A stretch of DNA of 64,000 bases, taken from contig NZ_JAFLRG010000002.1 of assembly GCF_017315725.1 (NCBI RefSeq), positions 1,426,001 to 1,490,000 of the forward strand. The letters are read 5' to 3'. A program made the position numbers and the translations under genes. Positions within the stretch are counted from its first letter, which is position 1; the number at the start of each line of letters is the position of its first letter. Below are positions 26,233 to 34,687 of this stretch, piece by piece. The notes under the pieces are model-generated. The model did not search any database. It was not told the origin of the DNA and worked only from the letters and a program-made list of their open reading frames with translations. The DNA comes from Trinickia acidisoli. Its GTDB lineage: Bacteria > Pseudomonadota > Gammaproteobacteria > Burkholderiales > Burkholderiaceae.

Positions 26233-26266
26233 AGCGCTATGAAGCCCTATGAAGCACGATGAATGG
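26227..26266. repeat. 10-bp tandem repeat over the stop codon of the enolase-type gene
   Basis: CTATGAAGC plus one variable base occurs three times in a row (26227-26256), with a decayed fourth copy CGATGAATGG. The first copy contains the TGA stop codon (26230-26232). It looks like replication slippage. Confidence 0.8.
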
Positions 26267-26278
26267 AGAACACCGCCG

Positions 26279-27277
26279 ATGAACCGCACGACGAATGGCC
26301 TTGTCGCTGCGCTGAGCGTCGCCGCGGGCGCGGTAGCCGCTGCGGCAATGGTCAAAGCAGCGTCGTCGCACGGCGCGCCCATGGACGGACCGGCAGCACG
26401 CGCGCTGCGAACCGCGCGCAATGCAGGCCCGTTAGCCGCGCGCCGGGCAGCAAGCGAAGACCGCGTCGACGCACACATTCACGCCGCGCGCGCATTCAAT
26501 CGCAGTTCCGCACTGCTCGCTTGGTCCGCATTGGCGGATTCCGCGGTCGAGCACTATCGCGGTTCGTTCGAGAATCGCGCGATGTACACGCCTTTGATCG
26601 TCGGCACGCTGTCGTTGGCGGCCGGATTGCATGGCGACGCCGATCGTGTCGGCAATCGCCATCGCGTGCGTCACGCGATTTATTTGGCGGCTGCCGGCGT
26701 CGGCGTCGCAGGAACGGGCTTTCACCTCTACAACGTGACGAAGCGGCCGGGCGGATTCAGTTGGCACAACTTGTTTTACGGCGCACCGCTCGGCGCGCCC
26801 ATGGCGCTGCTGCTGTCGGGCGCGCTCGGTGCAGTCGGAGAGCGGCTGCGCGATGAACCCGCCCACGCTCCACGCCTGTTCGGTATGCCGGCCGGACAAG
26901 CGCTCGCACTACTCGCGGCGGCCGGCATGATCGGCACCGTTGGCGAAGTCGCCCTGCTGCATTTTCGCGGGGCGTTTCAACACCGCGCCATGTACGCTCC
27001 CGTGACGATTCCGCCCATCGCCACGGCGCTGCTCGTGCGCGCCGCACTCGCGCCACCACGGTTCAATGTGTGGACGCGCGTTTGGCTGCGCATGACGGCA
27101 GCGCTCGGCGTGGTCGGCGTCGCGTTCCATGTGCGCGGCGTCGCTCGCAATCAAGGCGGTTGGCGCAATTGGTCGCAAAACATACTGAACGGGCCGCCGC
27201 TGCCCGCGCCGCCTAGCTTCACCGCGCTGGCGACAGCGGCACTCGCCGCCTTGCGTTTAAGGGACACGGAACGATGA
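26279..27277 (+). CDS. Membrane protein made of two homologous halves
   Basis: A 332-residue integral membrane protein of unknown function. Two halves repeat the same pattern about 136 residues apart: HYRGSFENRAMYTP (92-105) and HFRGAFQHRAMYAP (228-241), each followed by a hydrophobic stretch and a GxxFH motif (His149 and His284) before a GG turn. Conserved histidines at matching depth could bind haem or metal. The ATG at 26279 has GGAGAA upstream. The stop overlaps the next start (ATGA), so it is cotranscribed with the dehydrogenase genes and may be their membrane partner. Confidence 0.8.
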   Translation: MNRTTNGLVAALSVAAGAVAAAAMVKAASSHGAPMDGPAARALRTARNAGPLAARRAASEDRVDAHIHAARAFNRSSALLAWSALADSAVEHYRGSFENRAMYTPLIVGTLSLAAGLHGDADRVGNRHRVRHAIYLAAAGVGVAGTGFHLYNVTKRPGGFSWHNLFYGAPLGAPMALLLSGALGAVGERLRDEPAHAPRLFGMPAGQALALLAAAGMIGTVGEVALLHFRGAFQHRAMYAPVTIPPIATALLVRAALAPPRFNVWTRVWLRMTAALGVVGVAFHVRGVARNQGGWRNWSQNILNGPPLPAPPSFTALATAALAALRLRDTER

Positions 27278-27987
27278 GCACAGATCGCCAATCGCGTTAT
27301 CCAGGCTACGACGTCATGCTCAAGCGTGACACGCCATCGTGGGACGACGTCACACGCGAAGTGATCGATGCCCGACTCGCGCAACCCAACACGCCGCGCT
27401 TTTGCAACGATGCACAGTGGCGCGCACTGAGCGCGTTGTGCACGGTGATCGTTCCTCGGTCTCGCGCGGCCAAGGGAGCCGCCACGGTCAACGACGCCAA
27501 GGTCGAAGATCAAGGCAATCGTTGGCGCGAACCGTCCGTCCCGGTAGCGGCGTTCGTCGACATGAAGCTCTTCCATGACGATCGCGACGGATACCGCGAT
27601 GCAAGGTTGCCACCGCTTCGCGACGCATGGCGCATCGGCCTGGCCGCGCTCGATGCCGAAAGCCGTAGTGCTCACGGCGCAGCATTCGCCGACATCGACG
27701 AAACGCAGCAACGTGCGCTCGTCACCCGTATGCAGCGCGGCGAGCTGACAGACGGCGCATGGGAAGGCATGCCGTGCGATGTCTTCTTCGGCTTGCGCGT
27801 ATTGCCCGACATCGCGAGCACGTACTACGCGCATCCGCAGGCATGGAATGAAATCGGCTTCGGCGGCCCCGCGAACCCGAGGGGATACGTGCGCATGCAA
27901 GCGAATCGCCGCGATCCTTGGGATGCATCCGAAGCGAAGCCGGGACACGAAGCTCGCGCACGCGAGGAGAACCGTCGTGCGCGATGA
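27274..27987 (+). CDS. Gluconate 2-dehydrogenase subunit 3-like protein
   Basis: A 237-residue protein resembling the small (gamma) subunit family that accompanies FAD-dependent GMC dehydrogenases. Recognisable features are the RFCNDAQWRALSALCTVIVPR start of the fold and the FFGLRVLPDIASTYYAHPQAWNEIGFGGPANPRGY end, which is the classical signature. Subunit 3 normally carries a Tat signal that exports the partner; here no twin-arginine leader is visible, so the complex may be cytoplasmic or exported in some other way. It overlaps both neighbouring genes by a few bases. Confidence 0.88.
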   Translation: MSTDRQSRYPGYDVMLKRDTPSWDDVTREVIDARLAQPNTPRFCNDAQWRALSALCTVIVPRSRAAKGAATVNDAKVEDQGNRWREPSVPVAAFVDMKLFHDDRDGYRDARLPPLRDAWRIGLAALDAESRSAHGAAFADIDETQQRALVTRMQRGELTDGAWEGMPCDVFFGLRVLPDIASTYYAHPQAWNEIGFGGPANPRGYVRMQANRRDPWDASEAKPGHEARAREENRRAR

Positions 27988-29620
27988 CGCCATGCATACC
28001 CCTCGCGGCAAGAACGGTCGGGCGCCCGATGTATTCACCGTCGGCGGTTGGCTGCCGATGCAGGAATATCCGCAGGACGATGCCGTCGACTTTGCAATCG
28101 TCGGCACCGGTGCCGGCGGCGGCACGCTGGCCTGCCGCCTCGCCGAGCAAGGCTTTCGCGTGGTGGCCTTCGATGCCGGTGCTTGGTGGCGCCCGCTCGA
28201 AGAATTCGCTTCCGACGAGACGCACCAATCGAAACTGTACTGGACCGACGAACGCATCTGCGACGGCGAGCAGCCGCTCAAGCTCGGCAGCAACAACAGC
28301 GGCAAAGCGGTTGGCGGCAGCACCGTCCACTTCGCGATGGTGTCGCTGCGCTTTCGTCCGGAGTGGTTCAAATCGCGCAGCCTGCTCGGCTATGGCGCCG
28401 ACTGGCCGATCGATTGGCGCGAGATGTGGCGCTATTACGCGTACGTCGAAGACGCGCTGAAGATCTCGGGCCCGGTGAATTATCCGTGGGGCCCGCATCG
28501 CCCTCGCTATCCGTATCGCGCGCACGAGCTCAACGCGGCCGCGCTCGTGCTGGCTCGCGGCTGCGAAGCGCTCGGCATTCCGTGGTGTCCAACGCCGCTC
28601 GCCACGATTTCCTCGCCGCGTGGAAAAGCACACCCGTGCGTCTATCGCGGGTTTTGTGTGACAGGCTGCGCGACGAACGCCAAGCAAAGCGCGCTCGTCA
28701 CGTGGATTCCGCGCGCGGTCAAAGCGGGTGCGGAAATCCGCGACTTGTCGATGGTCGGCCGCATCGCACTCGACGAGCACGATCGCGCACACGGTGTCGA
28801 ATACTTTCGCGAAGGACGTTGGCAATTCCAGCGCGCTCGCAACGTCGTCGTCGCCGGTTACGCGATCGAAACGCCGCGACTGTTGCTGATGTCGGCAACG
28901 CCGCGCTTTCCGGAAGGCCTTGCGAATCGCTCGGGCCTCGTCGGCAAGAACTTGATGGTGCAGTCGAATCAGGCTGTCTGGGGCCTGATGGACGAAGAGA
29001 TTCGCTGGTACAAGGGGCCGCCCTCGCTCGCGATGACAGAGCATTGGAACTACACGGACAAAGGCAAGGACTTCTTCGGCGGCTACTGCTACATGAGCCA
29101 GGGCCCGCTACCGAACGCTTGGGCCGACGTGCAAACGGGGCGTGGCCTCTGGGGCGAAGCGCTGCATGGCGAGATGGAGAAGTACAACCATCAAGCCGGA
29201 TTGAAGATCGTCGGCGAGACCCTGCCGCAGGAGATGAATCGCGTGACGCTGGCCGATGAGAAAGACGCCTACGGATTGCCGATCGCGCGCGTCACGCATT
29301 CGCTGTGCGACAGCGACAAACGGCTCGTGCGGCACGCGCTCGACTTCATGAACACGGCTCTGGACGCCGCGGGCGCGAAAGAGATCTGGCGTCAGGACGA
29401 CGATACGTGCCATCTGAACGGCACGGCGCGCATGGGTGACGATCCTCGAACGAGCGTAGTCGACGCGGATTGCCGCAGTTGGGACATTCCGAATCTTTGG
29501 ATCTGCGACGGTTCGGTTTTTCCGACTGTCGGCGGCGTCAATCCATCGCTGACGATTCAAGCAATTGCTTGCCGCACGGCGGACCGCATGGCGGCGCTGC
29601 GTGCGCGCGGCGAATTGTAA
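27977..29620 (+). CDS. GMC-family FAD oxidoreductase, gluconate/glucose dehydrogenase alpha-subunit-like
   Basis: A 547-residue flavoprotein. The FAD-binding GTGAGGG motif is at 43-49, and the C-terminal part holds the catalytic His in CHLNGTARMG and Asn in GGVNPSLTIQA. A cysteine cluster Cys221, Cys227 and Cys231 (CVYRGFCVTGC) resembles the 3Fe-4S-binding segment known in FAD-glucose dehydrogenase catalytic subunits. The GTG at 27977 has GAGGAGA six bases upstream; an ATG at 27992 is the alternative. The sugar or sugar-acid substrate is not determined. A cytochrome partner is not in this operon but a suitable tri-haem cytochrome lies at 19260. Confidence 0.9.
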   Translation: MRDDAMHTPRGKNGRAPDVFTVGGWLPMQEYPQDDAVDFAIVGTGAGGGTLACRLAEQGFRVVAFDAGAWWRPLEEFASDETHQSKLYWTDERICDGEQPLKLGSNNSGKAVGGSTVHFAMVSLRFRPEWFKSRSLLGYGADWPIDWREMWRYYAYVEDALKISGPVNYPWGPHRPRYPYRAHELNAAALVLARGCEALGIPWCPTPLATISSPRGKAHPCVYRGFCVTGCATNAKQSALVTWIPRAVKAGAEIRDLSMVGRIALDEHDRAHGVEYFREGRWQFQRARNVVVAGYAIETPRLLLMSATPRFPEGLANRSGLVGKNLMVQSNQAVWGLMDEEIRWYKGPPSLAMTEHWNYTDKGKDFFGGYCYMSQGPLPNAWADVQTGRGLWGEALHGEMEKYNHQAGLKIVGETLPQEMNRVTLADEKDAYGLPIARVTHSLCDSDKRLVRHALDFMNTALDAAGAKEIWRQDDDTCHLNGTARMGDDPRTSVVDADCRSWDIPNLWICDGSVFPTVGGVNPSLTIQAIACRTADRMAALRARGEL

Positions 29621-29698
29621 GTCGTAGCCGTGTCCCACCCGGCACGTTCGTTGCGTGAAAACCAGCGAGAGGGTCCCACTTTTTGGAGGACAGCTATC

Positions 29699-30271
29699 GT
29701 GGAAAATGCGCAAAACAATCCGACTCAAGCGCAGCAAAATGAAATCGCGGCCAAGAGCCCGGCGAAGACGCCCGCCGCCGGCGACATGCCTGATGCGAAA
29801 ACGCAAGGCCGCGAGTTCGGTAAGACCAAACGCGCCACGTCCGCCGAAGCCGTGGCCGCCAAAGATCCTGCCCCGCTCCCGTCGATCGAGCATGGCGCGA
29901 AAGATGCGGACAGCCCAGACCCGGTCGCGCGCGCGAACGCGCATATCGTCTCCGTGGACAACGCGGGCATGGCCGCTTCGGATAGCACTGTCGACACGGA
30001 CGGCAAGGGACTAGAAGCGCGACACGATCGGTCGATGTGGCAAGACAACGTGATCCATTCGAATGCCTCGCTCGACGACTCCATACCGGTACCGCCCGAC
30101 GGCCTGGTCGATCTCGACAGCCGTCCCGGACGCAATGTACCGATCATTGCGACACGAGCGGGATGGCGCATCGCCTATCACGGGACGGTCAACTTCGAGC
30201 AGCGAAACGGTACGCGTGCGGAGCAAGTGTTCAGCCTGGAGCGCACGGAGAACGGACATACGCACGAGTAG
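29699..30271 (+). CDS. Disordered hypothetical protein, 190 aa
   Basis: The family is not recognised. The GTG at 29699 is chosen because GGAGGA lies nine bases upstream. The first 100 residues are rich in Ala, Lys, Pro, Asp and Gln and look intrinsically disordered (TPAAGDMPDAKTQGREFGKT). A short folded-looking C-terminal part (about 140-190) contains RAGWRIAYHGTVNFEQRNGT. There is no signal peptide and there are no cysteines. It is not obviously linked to its neighbours. Confidence 0.65.
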   Translation: MENAQNNPTQAQQNEIAAKSPAKTPAAGDMPDAKTQGREFGKTKRATSAEAVAAKDPAPLPSIEHGAKDADSPDPVARANAHIVSVDNAGMAASDSTVDTDGKGLEARHDRSMWQDNVIHSNASLDDSIPVPPDGLVDLDSRPGRNVPIIATRAGWRIAYHGTVNFEQRNGTRAEQVFSLERTENGHTHE

Positions 30272-30324
30272 GCGATGCATTCCCGTGCAGGGTTGATGCT
30301 ATGGGGTTGCGGCACCTGGACTGA

Positions 30325-30687
30325 TTAGGCCGCCGCGAGCAGATCGAATTCCGTATGAATCTTCTCGTACGGCACATGGATTTTGCCGTTCGGCGTGCGC
30401 TCGATGAGCCCCCATTCGAGCAATACAGCGGCGTCTTCATGAACCCGCTTGACGTCTCGCTCCAGACTGCGCGCGAGCGCACGCAAGCTGACTTCGCCGA
30501 GTGCCTGCAGACGCTCGATCAATTCCCATCGCTTAGGCGTCAGCACAGAAAACAAAGCTTTCGGAGACTCGAACTCGAACGTGTCCGTATCGGAACCGCC
30601 GTCGCGCCAGGCTTTGATGAACTGCTCGCCCAGCTCCGCGAGCGCTGTCGCGGCATCCCGGCGAATGCGAATAGTGGCGGTTTTCAT
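30325..30687 (-). CDS. HTH antitoxin-like protein (TumA-like)
   Basis: A 120-residue protein with a winged-helix core: LTPKRWELIERLQALGEVSLRALARSLERDVKRVHEDAAVLLEWGLIERT, which is a MarR/ArsR-like helix-turn-helix (about 50-105). The N-terminus is a short beta/helix segment. It matches the HTH family repeatedly found next to TumE-type (DUF6516) toxins and would act as antitoxin and autorepressor. Its start overlaps the upstream toxin stop by four bases (ATGA), so toxin is translated first, the reverse of most toxin-antitoxin operons. I have no proof of toxicity from sequence alone. Confidence 0.8.
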   Translation of the reverse strand: MKTATIRIRRDAATALAELGEQFIKAWRDGGSDTDTFEFESPKALFSVLTPKRWELIERLQALGEVSLRALARSLERDVKRVHEDAAVLLEWGLIERTPNGKIHVPYEKIHTEFDLLAAA

Positions 30688-30968
30688 GGTGACCTCCTGC
30701 GCGTAACTTCTGCGATAAATTCTCGGACCAGTTCCTCGGGCCCCATGAAGCGATAGGGTTCTTCGACGCCGTCGACATGCCGATGGTCCCCCTTGGGCCG
30801 CTCATTGTCATATCCGACGACGCGATTGCCAGCGTAGCCGTAAAACAATCGATATTTGTAGCAATGCGAACTGCCTTCTACCGGCTTTGGAACTTCCCAG
30901 ATAACCATTTCGAGAATCGCGCCGTCATCGAATGCCATCCGGTTACGGTGGATCAATCGTGCTTTCAT
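30684..30968 (-). CDS. TumE/DUF6516-like putative toxin
   Basis: A 94-residue protein with the DUF6516 look: MKARLIHRNRMAFDDGAILEMVIWEVPKPV, then YKYRLFYGYAGNRVVGYDNERPKGDHRH, a small beta-rich fold ending in a helix (PEELVREFIAEVTRR). Members called TumE are proposed RNase-type toxins paired with an HTH antitoxin. Conserved His and Asp in GYDNERPKGDHRH are candidate active or binding residues. The pair stands alone between unrelated genes, as expected for a small mobile toxin-antitoxin module. No ribosome site is clear. Confidence 0.8.
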   Translation of the reverse strand: MKARLIHRNRMAFDDGAILEMVIWEVPKPVEGSSHCYKYRLFYGYAGNRVVGYDNERPKGDHRHVDGVEEPYRFMGPEELVREFIAEVTRRRSP

Positions 30969-31116
30969 GTTGGCGATTATGCCAACACCCCCTCTTCATT
31001 GTCAAATCCGCCGACACCCTGCGATGCAGCACCCGGCACGCCATATGCGCGCACGGAGCGCACGGCTGCGCGCACGATCTCATCGCGCCTCGACAACGAA
31101 ACCGCATTCATGACCC

Positions 31117-32142
31117 TTGCCCCGTGGAGACTGCCATGCCCGCTCACGTCGCTTCCCCAACATCGTCGTCATCACGGGTGCCAGCGCTGGCGTCGGCCGC
31201 GCGGCCGCTCTCGCCTTTGCGCGGCTCGGCGCCGACGTCGCGCTGCTCGCTCGCGACGAAGAAGCGCTAGCGCAAGTCGCCGATCTCGCACGCGGATGCG
31301 GCGTACGCGCATTGCCGATCGCAACCGACGTGAGTTCATCCGATGAAGTCGAAGCCGCGGCCGAGCGCATCGAGACAGAATTGGGCCCCATCGACGTCTG
31401 GGTCAACGATGCGATGGTGACGATGTTCGCGTCCGTCGCGCGCATGACGCCGCCCGAATTCGCGCGCATTACCGAAGTGACGTACCTCGGCTACGTCTGG
31501 GGCACGATGGCCGCACTCAAACGAATGAGCCCGCGCAACAAGGGCGTCATCGTCCAAGTGGGCTCCGCGCTCGCCTATCGCTCGATTCCCTTGCAATCGG
31601 CGTATTGCGGCGCCAAGCACGCGATCCGAGGCTTCACCGACGCGCTGCGCTGCGAACTCATACACGACAAGAGCGGCGTACGCGTGACGATGGTGCAGAT
31701 GCCCGCGCTCAACACGCCGCAGTTCGACTGGGCGCTCAGCCGCATGCTAGGCGCGCCGCGTCCCGTCGCTCCTGTCTATGAGCCCGAAGTGGCCGCGCGA
31801 GCGATCGTCTGGGCAGCAACGCATCCACGGCGCGAACTCCACGTCGGGCTGTCATCGATCAAAGCGATCGTCGCCAACAAAATCGCGCCGGGCTATTTGG
31901 ATCGTTATCTCGCGAAGCGCGCATTTCGCGCTCAGCAGCGCAACAGTGCGACAGATCCCGAGCATCGCGTAGACCTTTGGCACCCTGTTCCAGGCGCACA
32001 TCGATTGCGCGGCTCGTTCAGCAACGAAGCGAAGTCGACGTGCGCTTCGCTATGGCTCGACACGCATCGCGGCGCGGCATTGGGCGCGGCGCTGGCGTTG
32101 GGTTTGGCGGTGGCCGCATTGCTCTCGCGGCGCGGCGCTTGA
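31117..32142 (+). CDS. Short-chain dehydrogenase with C-terminal membrane anchor; start unclear
   Basis: The Rossmann motif TGASAGVG begins about 20 residues into the reading frame, and the catalytic region has SALAYRSIPLQSAYCGAKHA. The usual NNAG motif is replaced by VNDAMV, as in one membrane-anchored SDR subgroup. Residues beyond 320 form a hydrophobic helix (ALGAALALGLAVAALLS). The substrate is unknown. In this frame only a TTG at 31117 is available, while a good ATG at 31136 is in another frame, so a frameshift or sequence error near 31136-31160 is possible. Confidence 0.8.
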   Translation: MPRGDCHARSRRFPNIVVITGASAGVGRAAALAFARLGADVALLARDEEALAQVADLARGCGVRALPIATDVSSSDEVEAAAERIETELGPIDVWVNDAMVTMFASVARMTPPEFARITEVTYLGYVWGTMAALKRMSPRNKGVIVQVGSALAYRSIPLQSAYCGAKHAIRGFTDALRCELIHDKSGVRVTMVQMPALNTPQFDWALSRMLGAPRPVAPVYEPEVAARAIVWAATHPRRELHVGLSSIKAIVANKIAPGYLDRYLAKRAFRAQQRNSATDPEHRVDLWHPVPGAHRLRGSFSNEAKSTCASLWLDTHRGAALGAALALGLAVAALLSRRGA

Positions 32143-32161
32143 CTCGAAGACGTCGCCCTAT

Positions 32162-33196
32162 TCAAGGGGGAGTCGGAGCAACGTAAATACCCACTCTATC
32201 GTGGCCATCGCGGTAGATCACCATGACATAACCGCGCTTCGGCACCCTTCCGCTCGAATATTCGCCATAAACGCTGAAAGAGAAATTCCCGTTCGTCACG
32301 GTGGCATTGTCCGGACCACCGATAGGCCACGTGCATTCGACGGTGCATGTGTCGCTAACGCCCGTTCCGGTCACCGTATCGAGTACCGTGCCCGAAACCG
32401 GCGCCGATTCTCCATCGGCAATCAGCCCCGGATAGTCGGTGATCTGAACCTTGTAACGCGCCGCCACCGATACGGGCGTAAACGTAAAGTCCTGAGACTG
32501 AGGCTGAACGTCGGAATGGTCCCGCAAAGAAGCCTTGAGCGTGACCGTTTCTCCCACGGTATCGGCGAAATAGGCATCGGCGATGTCCTGCCCGTTTTCG
32601 CTGTGCGTCTGCACGTAAAGCGTATGACTGTCCGAGCCCGATTGAACATACGGTTTGCTCGTATCGAAGCTTGCCGATCCGCCCACGAATTCGAATCTCA
32701 CGATCTGCGCTTCGCCAAGTGCTTTGCCGTTGACCGTGACGACGGCTCGGCCTTCATTCTCGGATGTCCCGTCCGCCTGCTCGCCGTTGGGCGTGAGCGA
32801 GCTCAACGTCAACTCGTAGCTCGCCGCGACGGCGGTGAACGTATACGTCGCCGGATCGCTCTGGACGGTCGGGTTCTTCGTCATCCAAGCGATCATCTTG
32901 CCCGTCTCGGCCGTCGTGTCGGTGAAGCTCACATCGGAATGGCCCATCGGGCCTGTCTTCGGACCGTCAATCTGCTGCAACCCGTTGCTAAAGACGGCCC
33001 AGCCTTGGGTGATCTTGAACGTAACGGGCTGGTCGGACTCGAGCAAGCTGCCAAGCGTGAGCTTGGCGTCGGCCTGGTTCGTGGTCTTGCCGTCGGCGGC
33101 GACACTTGTATCGGGAATATTGAGCACGAGCTTGTAGCCCGACGTGTCGGTATCGTCGGCCGATTGCGATTGAAGCGCCTCGTTCGCCTGTGTCAT
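32162..33196 (-). CDS. Leaderless Ig-like (invasin-type) protein D
   Basis: The start is uncertain: 33196 (MTQANEALQ, 344 aa) or 33238 (358 aa). The protein is nearly all beta, with at least three tandem Ig-like domains of about 100 residues: roughly 20-120 (YKLVLNIPDTSVAADGKTTN), 122-235 (YELTLSSLTPNGEQADGTSE) and 240-340 (YKVQITDYPGLIADGESAPV). Each has the ADG-turn of BIG_1/invasin domains. There is no signal peptide, barrel or anchor, which is odd for a family that is normally on the cell surface. It is the last gene of the four-gene operon. Confidence 0.78.
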   Translation of the reverse strand: MTQANEALQSQSADDTDTSGYKLVLNIPDTSVAADGKTTNQADAKLTLGSLLESDQPVTFKITQGWAVFSNGLQQIDGPKTGPMGHSDVSFTDTTAETGKMIAWMTKNPTVQSDPATYTFTAVAASYELTLSSLTPNGEQADGTSENEGRAVVTVNGKALGEAQIVRFEFVGGSASFDTSKPYVQSGSDSHTLYVQTHSENGQDIADAYFADTVGETVTLKASLRDHSDVQPQSQDFTFTPVSVAARYKVQITDYPGLIADGESAPVSGTVLDTVTGTGVSDTCTVECTWPIGGPDNATVTNGNFSFSVYGEYSSGRVPKRGYVMVIYRDGHDRVGIYVAPTPP

Positions 33197-33241
33197 GGAT
33201 GGCCCCGTGAGTTGACAGTGGGCATCATTGCCCTGCATTCA

Positions 33242-34687
33242 TTACGACGCCGACGGAAACGAGATGAATTCCACCGGATAGGGAAATTGAAGGGACCCCG
33301 TTTGCCCCGTCACGGACAACGCAACGTTCACCTTCTCTTCTTTCGTGTCGACGATCTGAGCCCATCCGCAACCGTCGCTGTACAACGTGACGGTGCGCGT
33401 ATGCGGCGTGTCCGGATCGGCGCCCACGATCGTCGCGTGGCTATCCTCGTCGACGATCGTGACCGTCACGACCTGCTCGATGAACGCAGGCAAAACCTGA
33501 AAATAGATCGAACACGCCGTCGCACCGTCGCTCGGTACGTGGGTCGTGTAGTTGTATCCCATGAGGCCCGCGGCGCTTCCGTCCAAGTAATCGCTGAACG
33601 TCGCGTTCTCGACGGGTGGATCGCCCGGCAACGTATTGGAATAGGCCACGATCGTGATCATGCTTTGATCGCTCGTCGACATGCTGAAGGTGGCAAGGCC
33701 ATCGCCATCGAGTTGCGTTCGATACGTCGTCGGGTCGCCGCTCTGCGCTTCGGCGATGACGCAGCCCGCCGAGACCGAGATCGTCACCGACAGTCCCGGT
33801 TCGCCGAATACGGTGCCACAATTGCAGGGCTTCAGGTTGGGGAGTTGATTCGACTGCTTCGCCGCACCCTGGGTGGAGGTCAACTGCAACGCGGTGATGT
33901 CGGACCACGAAATCTCAACCTTCGTGTTCAGCGAAGGGTGCGTGGCACCCTGCCGCAGCACCTCGTAATACGCCACGCCGCTGCCGAGATCGCCGAGCGG
34001 TTGAATACTGCTCAAAGGAATCGTATCCTGGATGTAACCGTTGTAAACATCCGCGGCTTGCGCCATGATTGGCGGATTCGTTTCGTAGGCGGCTTGCGGA
34101 ACCTCACGCCCAGCTTCATCGAAGCCTTGCCAATGGAACGTGACCTGATCGCCCTGCTGAAGCCCGTATTCGGCCTTGATCGGCGTGCCGTCGTGTTCGG
34201 AAAGCTGCGCATAGCGCAGCACGCCGTCGACGGCATCGGGAAAGAGCGGGTTCGGGTAGTTGCTGGCCGTGGAGCCTTCGATGGTCACCGGCTGCGGGAG
34301 CGAATCGACGAGATCGCCAACCTCATTGGTTTTCGTGTAGGTCGCGCGATAGGACCCGTTCGGAATCTTGCCGGGATCGAATTCCGTATCCCACGACGTG
34401 TTGTCGATGTTGGCTTTGTCGATATAAACGACGTTTTCCGAGGGCGTATCGTTCAGATAGCCCTGTATCTTATCGCCCGGGCTGGCGTGCCAATTCTTTT
34501 GATAGTTCGCCACCTGGACGATGATTTTCTGACCCGGAGAAAGATCGTCGACGTGGATGATCCGTTGTCCCGCTTCTTCGACAGATTGCGGAAGCGTGGG
34601 GGCATCCAATTCGATCGTCTCGTTCTTGGTCGTGCGTCGTGTGTGCTCGTTCATCATCCGATGCTCATTCGCCATCGCTGCGCTCAT
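33242..34687 (-). CDS. Leaderless beta-sandwich protein C
   Basis: A 481-residue beta-rich protein of unrecognised family. Residues 25-150 look like Ig-like domains (LSPGQKIIVQVANYQ, NGSYRATYTKTNEVGD). The C-terminal 150 residues (from about 330: NATFSDYLDGSAAGLMGYNYTT onward) form a domain that recurs in the neighbouring protein B: a GYNYTT..P.DGATAC motif, a hydrophobic strand and the ending LYSDGCGWAQIVDT. It has no signal peptide or membrane helix. It overlaps protein B by four bases (ATGA), so they are translationally coupled. Confidence 0.75.
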   Translation of the reverse strand: MSAAMANEHRMMNEHTRRTTKNETIELDAPTLPQSVEEAGQRIIHVDDLSPGQKIIVQVANYQKNWHASPGDKIQGYLNDTPSENVVYIDKANIDNTSWDTEFDPGKIPNGSYRATYTKTNEVGDLVDSLPQPVTIEGSTASNYPNPLFPDAVDGVLRYAQLSEHDGTPIKAEYGLQQGDQVTFHWQGFDEAGREVPQAAYETNPPIMAQAADVYNGYIQDTIPLSSIQPLGDLGSGVAYYEVLRQGATHPSLNTKVEISWSDITALQLTSTQGAAKQSNQLPNLKPCNCGTVFGEPGLSVTISVSAGCVIAEAQSGDPTTYRTQLDGDGLATFSMSTSDQSMITIVAYSNTLPGDPPVENATFSDYLDGSAAGLMGYNYTTHVPSDGATACSIYFQVLPAFIEQVVTVTIVDEDSHATIVGADPDTPHTRTVTLYSDGCGWAQIVDTKEEKVNVALSVTGQTGSLQFPYPVEFISFPSAS

